Below are positions 1 through 13,477 of a DNA stretch of 64,000 bases, piece by piece. The stretch is from Centroberyx gerrardi (lineage: Eukaryota; Chordata; Actinopteri; Beryciformes; Berycidae). Under the pieces are notes generated by a model. That model worked only from the letters and a program-made list of their open reading frames with translations. It did not search any database and was not told the origin of the DNA. Within the stretch, counting starts at the first letter, position 1. The number at the start of each line of letters is the position of its first letter. The DNA lies in NCBI RefSeq assembly GCF_048128805.1, contig NC_136000.1, positions 27,282,359 through 27,346,358 on the forward strand, given 5' to 3'. The position numbers were made by a program, and so were the translations under genes.

Positions 1-122
1 ACTGGAGTTGCCATCTGCCATTGGCTGATCTGGTGCCAGGTGATGTCACCTTCTATAGAGTATAACAGGTGGTGACATCACCTGGTACCAAAGATCAGCC
101 AATGGCAGATGGCAGTTTCAGT
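1..122. repeat. Near-perfect inverted repeat (foldback element) in the last ano10 intron
   Basis: Positions 1-50 and 71-122 are reverse complements with only a few mismatches, around a loop of about 20 bases. Both arms carry the string TGCCATCTGCCATTGGCTGA or its complement. The element may continue left of the window. It looks like a small foldback MITE; no family is named. Confidence 0.8.
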
Positions 123-413
123 AGCATGCTTTTTACCATCAGATGTCAGGCTTTACACAGTTTTAGGTTTGGTGTTTAGTTTACTGTTTAATGAAGAGGC
201 CACAATATTCTTCAAAATTGCATTGCATCAATTAAAAGTCAATTAGAAAAAAATATACTTTGAAATATTCTTTAAGTCAGTGAATGATGATGTTTGGCAT
301 TCTCAATAAATTCAGAGCAGCATTGATAAGTTGGTCTAACTGTTTCTTATATTTCTGCATGCCAGCCATTATATAAAATATCCAGATATATGTATTGCTT
401 CTGACATTTTTAT

Positions 414-415
<2 letters not shown>

Positions 416-452
<37 letters not shown>
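416..452 (+). repeat. (TG)n microsatellite abutting the ano10 splice acceptor
   Basis: An uninterrupted TG run ends in TTTGCAG directly before the ano10 exon at 457, so it occupies the polypyrimidine-tract position of that acceptor. Confidence 0.9.
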
Positions 453-454
<2 letters not shown>

Positions 455-456
455 AG

Positions 457-717
457 CACGTGCTGATCCTGATCAAGATGGTGCTGGCGTTCCTGATCCC
501 TGATGAACCGAGCTGGGTCAAAATAAAGAGAGAGCATATTGAGTTCACATCCATGCAGGCCCTGGGACAGCAGGTGAACACACACACACACACACACACG
601 CACGCACGCGCGCGCGCACACACACACTAATTCCTACTTGAAAGCCACCATCCAAGGCTTCTGACTCCTCTCTCTCTCTCTCTGTTCCCTCTTCCTCTTC
701 CCTTACAGGAGCTGTGA
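457..717 (+). CDS. ano10: Anoctamin-10 (TMEM16K), last two coding exons, partial
   Basis: Anoctamin-10 belongs to the TMEM16 family of calcium-activated scramblases and channels and resides mainly in the endoplasmic reticulum. Exon 457-573 follows a TTTGCAG acceptor and ends before GTGAAC. It encodes 39 residues that include LIKMVLAFLIPDEPSW and KREHIEFTSMQAL, the end of the last membrane segment and the following cytosolic tail typical of ANO10. The terminal exon starts at 709 after TTACAG and codes only Glu-Leu-stop (709-717), so the tail ends in QQEL, shorter than the human tail. The rest of the gene is left of the window. The gene points toward snrk, tail to tail, as in human. The family call is strong; orthology to ANO10 rather than another anoctamin rests on the LIPDEP and EHIEFTSMQAL strings. 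Confidence 0.85.
580..628 (+). repeat. CA/CG microsatellite in the last ano10 intron
   Basis: An alternating purine-pyrimidine run (CA, then CGCA/CGCG, then CA) begins a few bases after the exon donor. Such runs can adopt Z-DNA. The ORFs it creates are low complexity and not genes. Confidence 0.85.
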
Positions 718-3700
718 ATGGTTTCTGGAGAGTCCTGATGGGTTTTGACAGGGGTGCGGTAGTACTTTCTGTTCTCCCCTGCTGGGCTGTTCCTGTCCCA
801 GAACCACAGTGTAGTCTGGACTCAAACCTCTACCACCAGGTCCACTACACATACTGCTGAGTGCCACTATACAAGAAATGTATACTTTTTAGGATATATA
901 TGCTGCTATGACAAAATAATTTGGTGCTTCCGCAAAACACGCCGTCTGAAATGCACCTTTATATTACCTACACTGCAAGTGCAATTGATACAGCAGCTGA
1001 GAAGTGTTTTGGTGATGATATTAGACGACGAATGGAATGTATTGGTTGTGTGTATAGATGCCCTTTAAAATGGTTTTGGTTCTGATAATGGAGGTTTTGC
1101 AAGGGGGATTTGTTCAGATTTAATAACGGGAAAAGGTGAGGAGGTGAAGTGCTCTTTTCCCTGATATTTCCCTGTAAAATTTAATAAGGGGCAGGCAAGA
1201 TATATTTTGTGTTAACGAGGGGGGAGAGGTCAGAGGTCAGAATACTTAAAATGTTCCAGTATTTGTCTCCACCCACATGAATGTTCATCGCTCAGTACTG
1301 CCACCTAGTGGTCAGCTACAGTCAGAGGGTTCAAACAACAATCGATATAAACAGAAATCAATCGTTATCTTCAGAAAAGTGTTGATTCATGCTTTTCTAT
1401 CTTAAAATACACTGTGTTCACATCATTTACATCAGTTTGATGCTATTGAGTATAACGTGTATTATGGATTTACATTATAATATATGTTCCATTCCCCTTG
1501 AGTAGGTGGATAAACTGAGTTTAGATGGATTTACCCTCCTCTATATCTCTGCCAGCCAGGACTGCTATTAAGTTGATACCAGTCTAAAACAATCCTAATC
1601 TAAAACAAACACTGACCCCAAACTCTCAGTTTCATATTGTACTGGATCAGTTCAGTATAGGTGGATACTTAAAGTTTAGTGCTGAGGACCAGTATTGGCA
1701 GTGGATAAGTGGAATTGTTGCATCCATATCACAGGATGACACAGAGTCCCAGAAGAGGGAGGATGGAGCATTTTCCAGTGTGGTGTTTTACACACTTTGC
1801 ATTTATTTATGTATTTTCTTTGAATTCATTTTTATGTGATATTGCTTACATGTTAAAATATGCATTCTTGTCCAAATTTGACGTCAAAGGATAACACACG
1901 AAAGTATCTCAAACACAAAAGTTTACTTGTTTACTGTCCTCTCCTCACTTTTCCTCCCTGAGCAATCACAGTAAGGCTGTGGGGAAATGATCACGGTCTT
2001 CCAAATGGCATCTATAGCATTAGCTGTCTAGATGAATATGAGCTAAGACTCTTTCAGGACGTCCTGCATTGTAAATGATGGGGAGTAAGCAACCAAAGAA
2101 CTGCTAAGTGCTTTGATATTAGAGATGTATAATTTTATTAATGTGTGGTTTTTAGTAGTTACTCACTCATCAATCCGCTGTTTGCCTCTAATAATGACTA
2201 TGCTTGGGTACACTGTGCCACAGCAAATTCATCATATACTGTTATACTATACATTCATATTATGAGTGTTATTGCACTGCTCACTGTTCACTTCAGGTGC
2301 ATTTGACTAATATACTTGATATATAAATATACAGACGCAGCCATTGTAGAAGTCCACACTTGCTGATCAATGGTGCATTGTTGCACTTTTGTTCATCATG
2401 AGTTATTATTTTGACTATTAGGAGTTTGTATTATTTTCAGCCACCAGGAGGCACAATAGATTATCTTTCCATTCTCCTGTGCAACTTTTCAGAAGGACTA
2501 GACTCTGGTGGTTGCAGTACTAATTAAATAAATAAATACATAATGAGAGACTTCTACCATGGCTGTCACTGTACATATGCACTCCTAACGCTAATCATAA
2601 ATCTGTGTGTGTGTGAGTGTGTGTTAACTGACGAGTTGATGAAAATACGTTAAGACAATCTGGCTCGAGGATCAGTATTTCAGGTCAGAAACAGAGTTAA
2701 TTATGGTTGCTGGTCGTCCTACAATAAATACATGAAAAATAAATTGGTCGGTTGCGGTTTCTGTTCTTTGAGAAAACTTATTTACTGAATACTTGGCTAT
2801 ACTTTAAGTACATCAGGCACTCAGTGTTGGTCTGTATGAACACTACTGCTGTTATATCTTTTACTCTTTGATCTGTATTTTCAATATCTACCTTGTTACA
2901 TTCATTCACATAGACATTCTGCTTATACATTTGGGATATCATCCAATCCAAATATGTCAGAGCAGCATTGCCTGAGCCCCTGTAGGCCGAGAAGTTTTCC
3001 CAGGACCAAAGAGGATTCCCCTTTAGCTGTTTAACAGATATTTGGTCTCCAGTGTGGGTCACCTCGCATCTGGCTCAAACCATAAAGCCTGGCCCAAAAT
3101 AAACCACCACGCTGCACACATTCCTCTTGATTTAATCCATTTTAATAAATAAATACAGAAAAATAAGTTAATCTCTCCATAGAGACATGGTCCTAGTTTC
3201 AATGCAGGTCAGCAGACACAGACACACTAGGGAGAGACAGGCTGCAATTACACAGGAACAAATAATGGGATTTTATCCCTCTTTCGGACAGATTTTATGC
3301 TTTCAAGGCTGATTAAGGATGAGTAATAACCAGGTTCCACGTGATATCCCTTCTTTATATAGCCGGGGGACGATCACATCATGTGCTGAAAATGAAAATC
3401 CAAGGTTTTGCACCCGTGTAACTGCAGTCGCACAGAGCAGAGCTTCAGGAGAAAGCTGTTTACTGGACTATAAGGAAGATGTAGCTTATTTTACACCCTT
3501 TGGCCTTCTTTTACCTGTACAAAACTTTACACTTCTTGCCGCCATTCCAAAAAAAGGGAAAATGCAGTACGCAAGTGAAAATATAGAAACACACCGAGGC
3601 ATTATATGGCGAAAAAATAATACCATATTGAGGGACTCAGCCTCATCAGCTACCTAATAAGTCGTCAGTGTGTCATCCGCTCTAATAAGAAACAGAACTA

Positions 3701-5206
3701 TCCAACAATCCCAGGATACTGTGTGTGTGAAGGCTAACAGCTACAGTAGGAGTAGTGTGTGCAATTCTTCATTCATGTTGACCTCAGTAGACGATCACCT
3801 CAAGTTACGTGATGCAGTTGCACGAGAACAATGTCCGGTTCAATCCAAGACACATGGAGGTATATTGTGATAAATAACAGTAATACCATGCACAGAGCCA
3901 TATATCTCTTATAAGAATGAATAACGAATGAATATCTTTGCCACAGGCTCTAAAAAAAAAATCAATAAACTTCATATCTTTTTATATCTCCACATCCAAA
4001 ATAAAAGTTGCAGTCCAATATTATTAAAAAGGGTTTAAAATAATATGTTTAAATAGATACCATGGAAGACCTGCATCCCCATCAATAGTCAACGATCTTA
4101 TCGTATTATACAATATTATATTTTACAGTATCTTAGGAAAAGTCACCCAGTTTAGAGACTTTAAAGACCTTAGGGTTAGACAAAAGAAAATCATATAATT
4201 CAATAAGTCATCTCATCTCAGTCTTAGGCATGTCATATCATATATCATATATTTCATATCATATCATAACAGTCTCAGTCGTTCTATAAGAGCTTATAAT
4301 AAGAGCTTTTAAACCGGCCTACGCTATTCAACGCGTGTGAGAGGCAGGTTGTGCAAAAGGGAAAAGGGAAGGGAACGCTATCCTGTAGCAGAAGCTGGTT
4401 CACCGTTAACTCTAATTCCTAGCTTACGCATGTGAAGTCGTGGATGTACAGAGTGCGAGTGCTGGAACGTTTGACTCCTAGAGGTTTTGTTTTTTTCAGT
4501 TCTGCGGCGAGAACCAAGGAGGCGAGACGCAATCGCCACATACAGTATGAAACCCATTTTTTATCATAGTAGGCACCTTTTTTACACAAACAAAACAGAC
4601 TATAGCTTATTTCAGTGAGAACAGTTGCAGTCGTCACGCTGTCCCCTTGACAATACACTTCTCCCACTATCTTCTTTCTTCCTTGTCTCCCCGTTCCCTG
4701 CAGGTCCATCGTTGTTCCCATTGAGCTAAAGTGGATACGCAGGAGAATTCAACGCTTGCCCCTGTACACAGCAGCAAATGGATGGGATTCTTCGAGGTTT
4801 CACTGCTGTGCTGTACACCAAGTTTAACGCGATGCTTGTGACATGAATACGCTAAAAGGAAACGTGTCAGTGCCTCCGTCTGCCTGCCTTTCTGTTTGTT
4901 TCTGTACTAGTGCTAGTACCGTGTGTGTGAACGCGATGCTGACCCTGTACACTGTATATTTGCATGCTGAGGGGGGCTTTGCTCTTGTGCCTCAAGGTCT
5001 CTGTGGCAGAAGCGCTCAGCGGGGAGCTCAACGCTTCGCCACTTCACAGGGTTCGTCTCAGCTTTGCTCTAAACTGTTTGTGCTTCGCAGGCAGCCGCTC
5101 GCCGACTGCTAAACAGCCTGCGTGTCACCGCTGGGTGCGTACAGTAGGCTACAGTGGGAGCGGGAGCGGCGGCACAGTACAGGCGGGCGCCCCGGCTCGT
5201 TAGGGC
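718..5206. other. ano10 3' UTR, convergent intergenic space and snrk 3' UTR
   Basis: No further coding exon is recognisable. The left part should contain the ano10 3' UTR and the right part the snrk 3' UTR, but neither poly(A) site can be fixed by eye. AT-rich simple sequence (repeated CATAT) lies near 4220-4270. The stretch 4900-5200 is GC-richer and continuous with the snrk last exon. Short ORFs here have no recognisable domain. Confidence 0.5.
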
Positions 5207-8182
5207 CTATAGCACGTGGCAGCAGTTGTACTGAGCCAGGGGCAGGATCTTGGTCTTGTTGTGTGTGGGTATGTTGAAGGCGAGGGCTTTCTCGCACAGC
5301 GGGAACTGAAACAGCCGCTCCCTCAGCTTCACGCTGCGCCCCTTCCCCGGCTCCGCCCTGGGAGCGGCCTCGGGCCCCGCCTCCCGAGGCCCCGGCGCGC
5401 TGCGGGACTGCGGCCGGTCTGTCAGGAGGTCGTCTCTCTCCCCGTCCTCTTTGCCGTCTTCTCGTCCTCCCTCTGTCCCTGTTCTCTGCGCCTCCGACCC
5501 GTTCAGGCCGAGTCTGGCGGAGGGCGCGGGGAGGGAGGAGATGGGGGAGAGGCGGGGGTCGGACTCGGGGAGGAGAGGAGGGGGTTTGTTGGTGTTGTTG
5601 TTGGGTTCTGTCTCGTCGTCCTGCGCTGGCTCTGGGCTTGCGGGGTCCGGCTGCCCCTGACAGCACTGCACTCCCATGAAACCAGACAGAGACAGCGGTG
5701 GGACTTTGGGCGTCGGACCGGCAGGCTCGTCTCCGTCACTGACTGGTTGGTCGGAAATCACAGCCCTGCTTTCTCCTTCCTCCATCTCCGTCTCTCTTTC
5801 GTCCTTGACCATCTCTTCCTCCTCCTCTTCCTCCAACATCACCACCAAGCTTCCTAACTGTCCTTTTTCCTCTCCGTCTCCCTCCTCCCCTCCCTCTCGA
5901 CTCTCTGCTCCATCCAGTACCGCAGCCGCTTCTTCCTCTAATGAGATGTGATTCCACTCTTCTATTAGTAAAGGCCTCGACGCCGAATCCTCATATTCTT
6001 TTGCCAAACCCTCCTCCTCCTCCTCCTCCTCCTCCTCTTCCTCCTCACAGATCTGCTGTAGCGCGGCCAGGGTCTTGGTGACGGGCGGCTCCTCGGGCGG
6101 AGGGTGGCGGAGGCTGAGGCTGAGGCCGGGCTGCCAGGGCCCAGGGAAGGCGGCCTGCTGAGGCTGAGGGGGCCTCGCGGCGAGCAGGTCCCCGCACTCG
6201 GGCACTCCCGGGCGGGGCGAGCTGGGGGACAGGGCCCCCGAGAGCCAGTGGGGCGGGGCCTCGGGGCTGAGCAAGGCGTCGTCCAGCCCCTGCAGCCAGA
6301 CGTGAGCCTCGATCTCCTCGAGCGACGCGCGGCGAGACGGATCCTTCTGGAGCATCCTGGAGATCAGACTGACGGGGAAAGAGGGACAGTGTTATGTTTT
6401 TTTACGGATATTAATGATTAAGGATAGGATAGGATATAAATATTGTTTCTGATCAGTCATGACAGGAAATTAACTGAACTGACAGAGAGAGAGAAAGAGA
6501 CAAGAGTGTCGGGGAGAAGACAGGATGTCGACAATTTTTTTTTTACAGTTTTTAACTCTGCAAGACTTTGACCTGATTTGATCTGGGTTATCTCCACGCA
6601 TCTTAAAGTTGTGTTTCCGTGAAATTGCTTGAAACGTGTTGTGGTTGCTCATGTCCAGAAGGGTGTTCTGTTCTGTTCCTTTTCTGACATCAAATGCTTC
6701 ATCAAGTGACCCAGGGCTAAGTCATATGAGGAGTGCCGGCTCAGATGTTCTAGGTTGTGTTTGAGGCCAAAGATACTCTAACATATTACTCGGTTGAAGG
6801 TATTAATCCACTATAACGGACCAAAATGCATTACATCCTAAAAATAATCAAGGACCAGGAAATTTGAAAACATGCCTTTCACTTTCTAACCAGTAGATGC
6901 CACTGTTGAACAGAAAAGAACAGAAAAGAACTGTATAACAGTATGCATTGGGTTTAAGCTTTCATGCTTACTGTACTCCTGCTGCACTACTACTGTACCC
7001 CTAGCTCTAGTTGTACTAGACTTGTACCACACTAACCAATTTAGTAATTTTTTTTAATTAAAAAAGGGATCACAAGTAGTTTTTTTTTTACAGGTTGCAG
7101 ATTTCACCTCCCTGGCTGTATTTATGCTTATGTTTAAATGTAGCCTGGTGTGTTATCTAGACACAACCTACAGTATATACTTTTATTGCACCTGCATCTG
7201 AATTTTAATAGCAGGTGTGAATGGGGTCAGTGTTATCTGAATGTGGACTGATTCACTAATGTGAACTGAACAATTTCTAACATTATCTTTTGATATACTG
7301 TGCCCCGCTCCACTACCTACTTCTTCCAGAAGAAACAGTATAATCTATCAAGTGAAAACTCAGCAACAAGATAAAGAAATGAATGAAAAATTAGTTACTA
7401 CAATTTTACAGTTTTATGTTCCAAATCTGCGGCTTCACCACGTTGTCCTTTGAGCTGAGGACAGTTTGTGTTTTGGGAGGCGAGAGATTTGGAGGTTAAC
7501 TGAGAAGAGACAGCATTGGTAAGTGTGAGCTTGGGTTTTGTTCCAGTGGTGTGTGTGTGCGTGCGTTTGAGATAGGCTTCGACCGTTATGGGTTTTTGAA
7601 GGCTGATACGGATACCAATATTTTTGTATTGAAGCTGCCAATAGCAGATAAAGCCCATTATATCAGCAAAGCGATATAATAGCACAACCCCTATGGTTTG
7701 AGACTGTGTGTGTATGTGTGTGTATGTGTGTGAACGTGCATCAGCGTGCGCACTCACTCTCTGCAGTCGTCTGAAACGTGTTCAGGGACGGAGTAGCGGC
7801 AGTCCAGGATCATGACGAGGGTCTCGCTGTCGTTGGTTTCCTGGAAGGGAGGCACTCCACACACCAACATGTACAGGATCACCCCCAGAGACCAGATATC
7901 TGGAACACACACACACACACACACACACACAAGCACAAATATTAGCCTTATATGGGAAATATAATGGGAAAGATACAAGGTCAGGGTCAGTTACAGAACA
8001 GCGTCCCTGGAGGTGGAGCCCTAATATAAGGTTGCATAAGGTTCAAAATTAGATTTACTCTTCAGCTGAGTGAAACAATGCAAAAGGAAAATGGATGACT
8101 AACAATTTCATGTCCGGTTTATGCGTCTAAAGAGCAAGACCTGTGTTGTAGACAGCCGGGTTTGGTGCCGCTGACCTCTGAC

Positions 8183-8233
<51 letters not shown>

Positions 8234-8412
8234 CTTCCTGGTACTGACAGACGGGACTGACAGTGTGTTCCTTTCCCCTCTCCTCCCCTTTCCTTCTCCC
8301 TCCCTTCCTTCCCCTCCTCCCACCTCTTCTCTTTTCCTCGGGCAGACGGAGTGAGAGGAGGGCCATGTAAACTCAGAACACCCTGAACAAAGAACACTGT
8401 GGCCAGTTCACA

Positions 8413-8452
<40 letters not shown>

Positions 8453-9277
8453 GAGGGAAGGGAGCTGGGAGCTGAAGGCCATGATAAACAGAGGGCTTGT
8501 TGTGGTGTTGTTCTATTCTGAGAATGATCTCCTTTCTTCCCTCCTCGCTTTTCTCACTTTCCTTCTGTTTCTCTCAAACATTATGGATAGGAATACAGCA
8601 CATTTTGTACTAACCTTGATATATCAGTAGAAATATATCCAGATCATATATCTAAATGCTGCTCCTGCTAATCACAACCACTTCATTAGACAGTTAAAGG
8701 ATATTTCTGGTTGTTTTCAACCTGAGCCTTACGTTAAGCTCTACAATGAAGTGATTAAATGAACATAATCAATTGTCATCATGGTAAAAACTGAAAATAA
8801 CCTGATTTATCCTTTAATATTTACTGTATTCTGTTTTCAATATTAAATCCTGAGCAGATCAAATGAGGAAAAATGTACGTTTGTGAAATCCAATGAAAAC
8901 CCAAACAATGTAGTTCATTCACAGCATTCATATCCACTTCAACACATTCTCACACACGCCGGCCCCGTACTAGAGTGTGCTAGACATGCAACCGTTGTCC
9001 CACTTCGGACTCATGACAGTCCAAACAACAGCCCCTCAGTCTTCTCCCTGTCCACATACGCTCACGGGCACGCTCACGGGCACGCTCACGGGCACGCTCG
9101 TTTCTGTCCGTCTCAAAAAGTGTTACGCAACGGCGAGCAGAAGCCACTGAGTACTGGGAGTGTACTTTTCTCAGCTCGCTGGGGAATATCGCACATTCTT
9201 AGCACGCATTAGTGGCCTGCTGACAACACAAACATGTACTCCATACATGCAGGCTCATGCATGCGCGAACACACACA

Positions 9278-9308
<31 letters not shown>

Positions 9309-10805
9309 CACACCTTGAATACCCTAGACCACACCACACAACTCCATATCATTTATTAATGTAGATCAGCTTCTTGTAAAATTAAACTTTCAAGTAGGCT
9401 AATAATCAGCAACATTTTCATATAAATAAATGTCTGTTTTGCTGCTCTTTTTCGTCAATTGCTATAACACAATAGTGATTCAACCTATATCCAGTTCATG
9501 AAAGTTTTTACATTTGTTGTTCTAAACACCTGGTGTCACGTAGGTCTTTCCTGGGAAAAATCCTCTGGCGCAGAGGAAGTGATGTGTTTTATGTTTCCTG
9601 CAGCAGTAACAGCAGTTTGTTTGTAACAAACAGAAGAACTGGGTAGTTATCATGAGCAGTGATAGCCACCATGGCTGAACAGACAGAGAAAAGAGAAACT
9701 CAAACTGCATCAACAGAAAATCCAAGGAGAAAGACGTCACAGTACTGGACACACTGTTTGATTGACAGCTGATCTCTGGGAAGAGCAGAGCAGAAACGCC
9801 ACAGCAACGAGCGCTGAGCAACAAAGATGTTGCCAAAATACAAAAAAACAAGGACATTAAGTATTATCACCTAAGCTTTGTGGAAAAATGCAAGAAGCAA
9901 CTCCATGACCCAGAATTTCATGTCCAGTTCCAGTTCACACACTCTGTCAACAAAAACATGTCTAATTTGCTAATGTCCCAGAACACACTCATCATCAATG
10001 TTGCACAGTTTCCCCCAAAGCAATATGTATGCAGTTCTTTATGCATTTTGTTGCCAAGAGAGATGACGATTTGTTAGCTGCACTGTATTATGGTCTCCAA
10101 CAAATGGATAGTGATCTTGTGTTGGTCCTGGGCCTGGCAAGCTTTGGAAAAGTGGTTATTGATAGAAACAGTCCAGCAGCTTCCTGGCTGATGTGGAAAC
10201 ACTGACAAAGGAGTTCTGTCTGGAAAACCTTTCTGGTCGTCTAGCTATTCATCGATGTAAAATGAGGAATCTGGGGTCTGTTAGAGGGGCTTTACATGTG
10301 CCACACCCATATGTGTGACGAGCAACCCTCGCCCTCCCAACAGAGGGACGGGGTGTACTATCTGGCAGCCGGCCAGAGAGGAGGCACGGACAGCCATTAT
10401 TCTAAATGAAACTTTTTGCTGTGGTTCGATACATCACACTTTGTGGACACTGGACAGCAGGGAGAAAGCTCTGACCCAACTTGACCTCAGACTTTATTAG
10501 TGGGTCTGACTTATTTTGAGGCACACATCTTGTAATTGATCTTAAAGGACAATTCCACCCTCAGATACACTGTTATATATCACCAATCTGTGATGTTCAA
10601 AGCATTCCAGCATTATTTTATGATAAAGTGTTGTAATTTACTTTTTTGGTGTACCCTCAACCTGCCTCCTCTAACCTTCAGTTAGTGATTTAGTGATGTG
10701 ACTGAACTTGTTGCTTTCGGAGTAGGTGGAGACAGCGATAGCGATAGTGATAGCTATGGCATAGTAAGAGCAAGAGAACAATCTAAACCGCCGAAATCCT
10801 TAAAC

Positions 10806-10837
<32 letters not shown>

Positions 10838-11804
10838 AGCAAGAGAACAAGTTTTTCCAGTTGAGAAAAAGTGAGACTAGGGTCCCTTACTGATAATACA
10901 ACCTGACATTTACCGCTATCAAACTACATTGTAGCTGCGCTGGAAATATCTGGATGTGACATTATACACAGAAATAAGAAAAATACAACACCAAACAACA
11001 ACATGACAACAGAAATGCAGGATACATCAGCAGTAGCTGTTTTTTTAACCATGTTAAAGTGTTTTTTTCCTTCAGGGTATAACCACACTCGCTGCCTCAC
11101 ACCTCATAGTCTAATTAACTTAACGTGGCTAAAAGGAAGCCAGTGAGTAGCTGACATGCTGTAGCTTCACTGTGGGTATTTATACTCCAGCGAAGATAAT
11201 GAATTACAACAGCATTCAGCCAGGCTTATATTATCTATCACATGCAGGATCCTGCTGTACATAACGTACCCCATCAATGTAGGTTATGTTCCCCTTTTAT
11301 CTGACATTTTTCACAACTTTTTAGTCAAACCCCAACTTCTCCTTCTCAACCCTCCAACGATTTTCACAGCACTTTCACAGCAACACACACACACATTCAC
11401 ATACACTGCTATACAGTCAGCTTAGATCACACTCTAATGTTTCACACTGAATCTATGACAAATGAGATTGGCCTAGTTCTATTTAGTCAAATGTTAAGTG
11501 ATCACTACAACAAAAATGACAATTTATTCCACGACAAGGACTACACAAACATTTCCTGTACATGCCCCAGCAGGCAAACATGCACTACTATAGTGGTGAC
11601 GACATTCCATTGACCTAAAGCCATTCACTAGTCCGTTAACCTAACCTCAACCCTAACAGTCACATCTGGACCTCAAAAGGACCAAAGTGTACACACACGT
11701 ATAGATGGGAAGATATTATGTAACTGCAAGCAGTGTTTCTCTTTGTCAAAGGCAAGAGGCCCTGTGGACCTTCCTCTCTCTCCTCTGCATCATATGACTA
11801 TCAT

Positions 11805-11855
<51 letters not shown>

Positions 11856-12040
11856 CTCCTCAAACAGAGCACGGTTATATGTAAGTTACACTCATGGCTC
11901 CGAGCAGCAAGCCATAAAGTGGATATACATTTATGAAACCTTCAGTGCAGTGAACCGTAGTGAATTAACAGCAGTCTGTTTGTTCTGTACATGATGTTAA
12001 TATCCTAAACAGAGAGTAGTCAGTGTGTGTGAGTGTGTGT

Positions 12041-12071
<31 letters not shown>

Positions 12072-13245
12072 CGTGTAGACGAGTTTATGAGTCACCTTAC
12101 TAAGCTGAGCTCACTAAGGGACATCTCTTTCTCTGTGCTACTTAGCATTATCTCTCTCTCTCACGCACACACACACACACACACACACACAGACAGATGG
12201 ACAAACAGACAGACAAACACTCACACACACATTCATGGCTTGTATTGGGATGAATGTGTACATTTATAAAAAGTGAAAGTGATGATATCCATAAGGTTGA
12301 GTCATGATAGGATAGAATAGAATAAAACAGAATAGAATAGCATAGAATAGAATAGAATAGAATAGAATAGGATAGAATAGAATAGGATAGAATAGAATAG
12401 AACAGTGCTCTTCAATTGAGCTGAAGCTGAAAAACACTGGTGGAGAAGGATGTAATAATAAGCGAGACAAATGTGTTTAAATGGGGGCCAGCATGTGAAC
12501 ACATATAGAAACCAGAACTAACATGCATGAAGAAACTAAAGCAACTCATAAGTCATGCTGCAGTTATGGATGTGTGACCTGAGCAGCGTTTCTACATCAC
12601 AGCTCATAAGGCCCTGGGTCGTTAATGAAGAAAGCATCCTAACTGTAAAATATTTATTCCTATCATCTTATGCTATTTTGGAATTTTGCCACCAAGGCCA
12701 TTATAAACAGGCAACATTTCAAGGCAATGCAGATGAGCAACTGAGAACAGTTAAGACCTTTAGTGCTTTTTGAAATTATGCTTTCATATTGTTGCTATCC
12801 GCGTTGATTTTGATCCATTTGCAACTACTCATCCTTGCCGCAGGCAGTATTTCCTATCTACATACATTTGCTTTAATAATGCTGTAGATGTCCTTCCAGA
12901 AGAACGGCTCCTAATTGCAGCTGGGATGCATTTGTATTCAGTGCAGATGCATTTTGTATCCAACACAATAAATAGTGTCCAATCCCTGCCAAAATCCATG
13001 CTAGTCCAGCTAGCTTAGCAGTTAAGACCACCGATCTCCCTGAAGCGTACATGCTGTGCCCTCCAGGACACATGGGACCAAATCCCTGAGTCGGCTTTCT
13101 GTTTCTATAATGTCAAATCTCTGTCTATCTGCCTCCATCGCCTCACTTTAATCTAATGTCAGAGGTGCCAGCAGTGTGGACGGATAAAGGTTAAATACAT
13201 GGGAATGCAGGCTACTTTCTCTCTCTGTTCCTTTACCTGTCTCTA

Positions 13246-13312
<67 letters not shown>

Positions 13313-13441
13313 CTTGCTATGCAGTGTGAGAGCCCAGTGGTGAGCTGCAGTGTTTGGTTCCTCTGCAGAGCGTGCCCAGTTGGCTCAGGACTAGCTGGCA
13401 TGCTTAGACTGACCCAGATACACACACTCTAATCCTCCGCA

Positions 13442-13477
<36 letters not shown>

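Noticed and set aside
277-630. ORFs rich in Cys-Val or Thr-His repeats at TG/CA tracts (also near 8119-8451, 11733-12269, 17359-17750, 59283-59669, 62312-62663)
   Set aside because: They are translations of microsatellites. Apart from the embedded ano10 and wt1 exons they have no domain, conservation or splice support.
5109-6421. Long overlapping ORFs on both strands over the snrk last exon
   Set aside because: Only the frame ending in NCCHVL continues the kinase. The others are shadows caused by the GC-rich, Glu-encoding composition.
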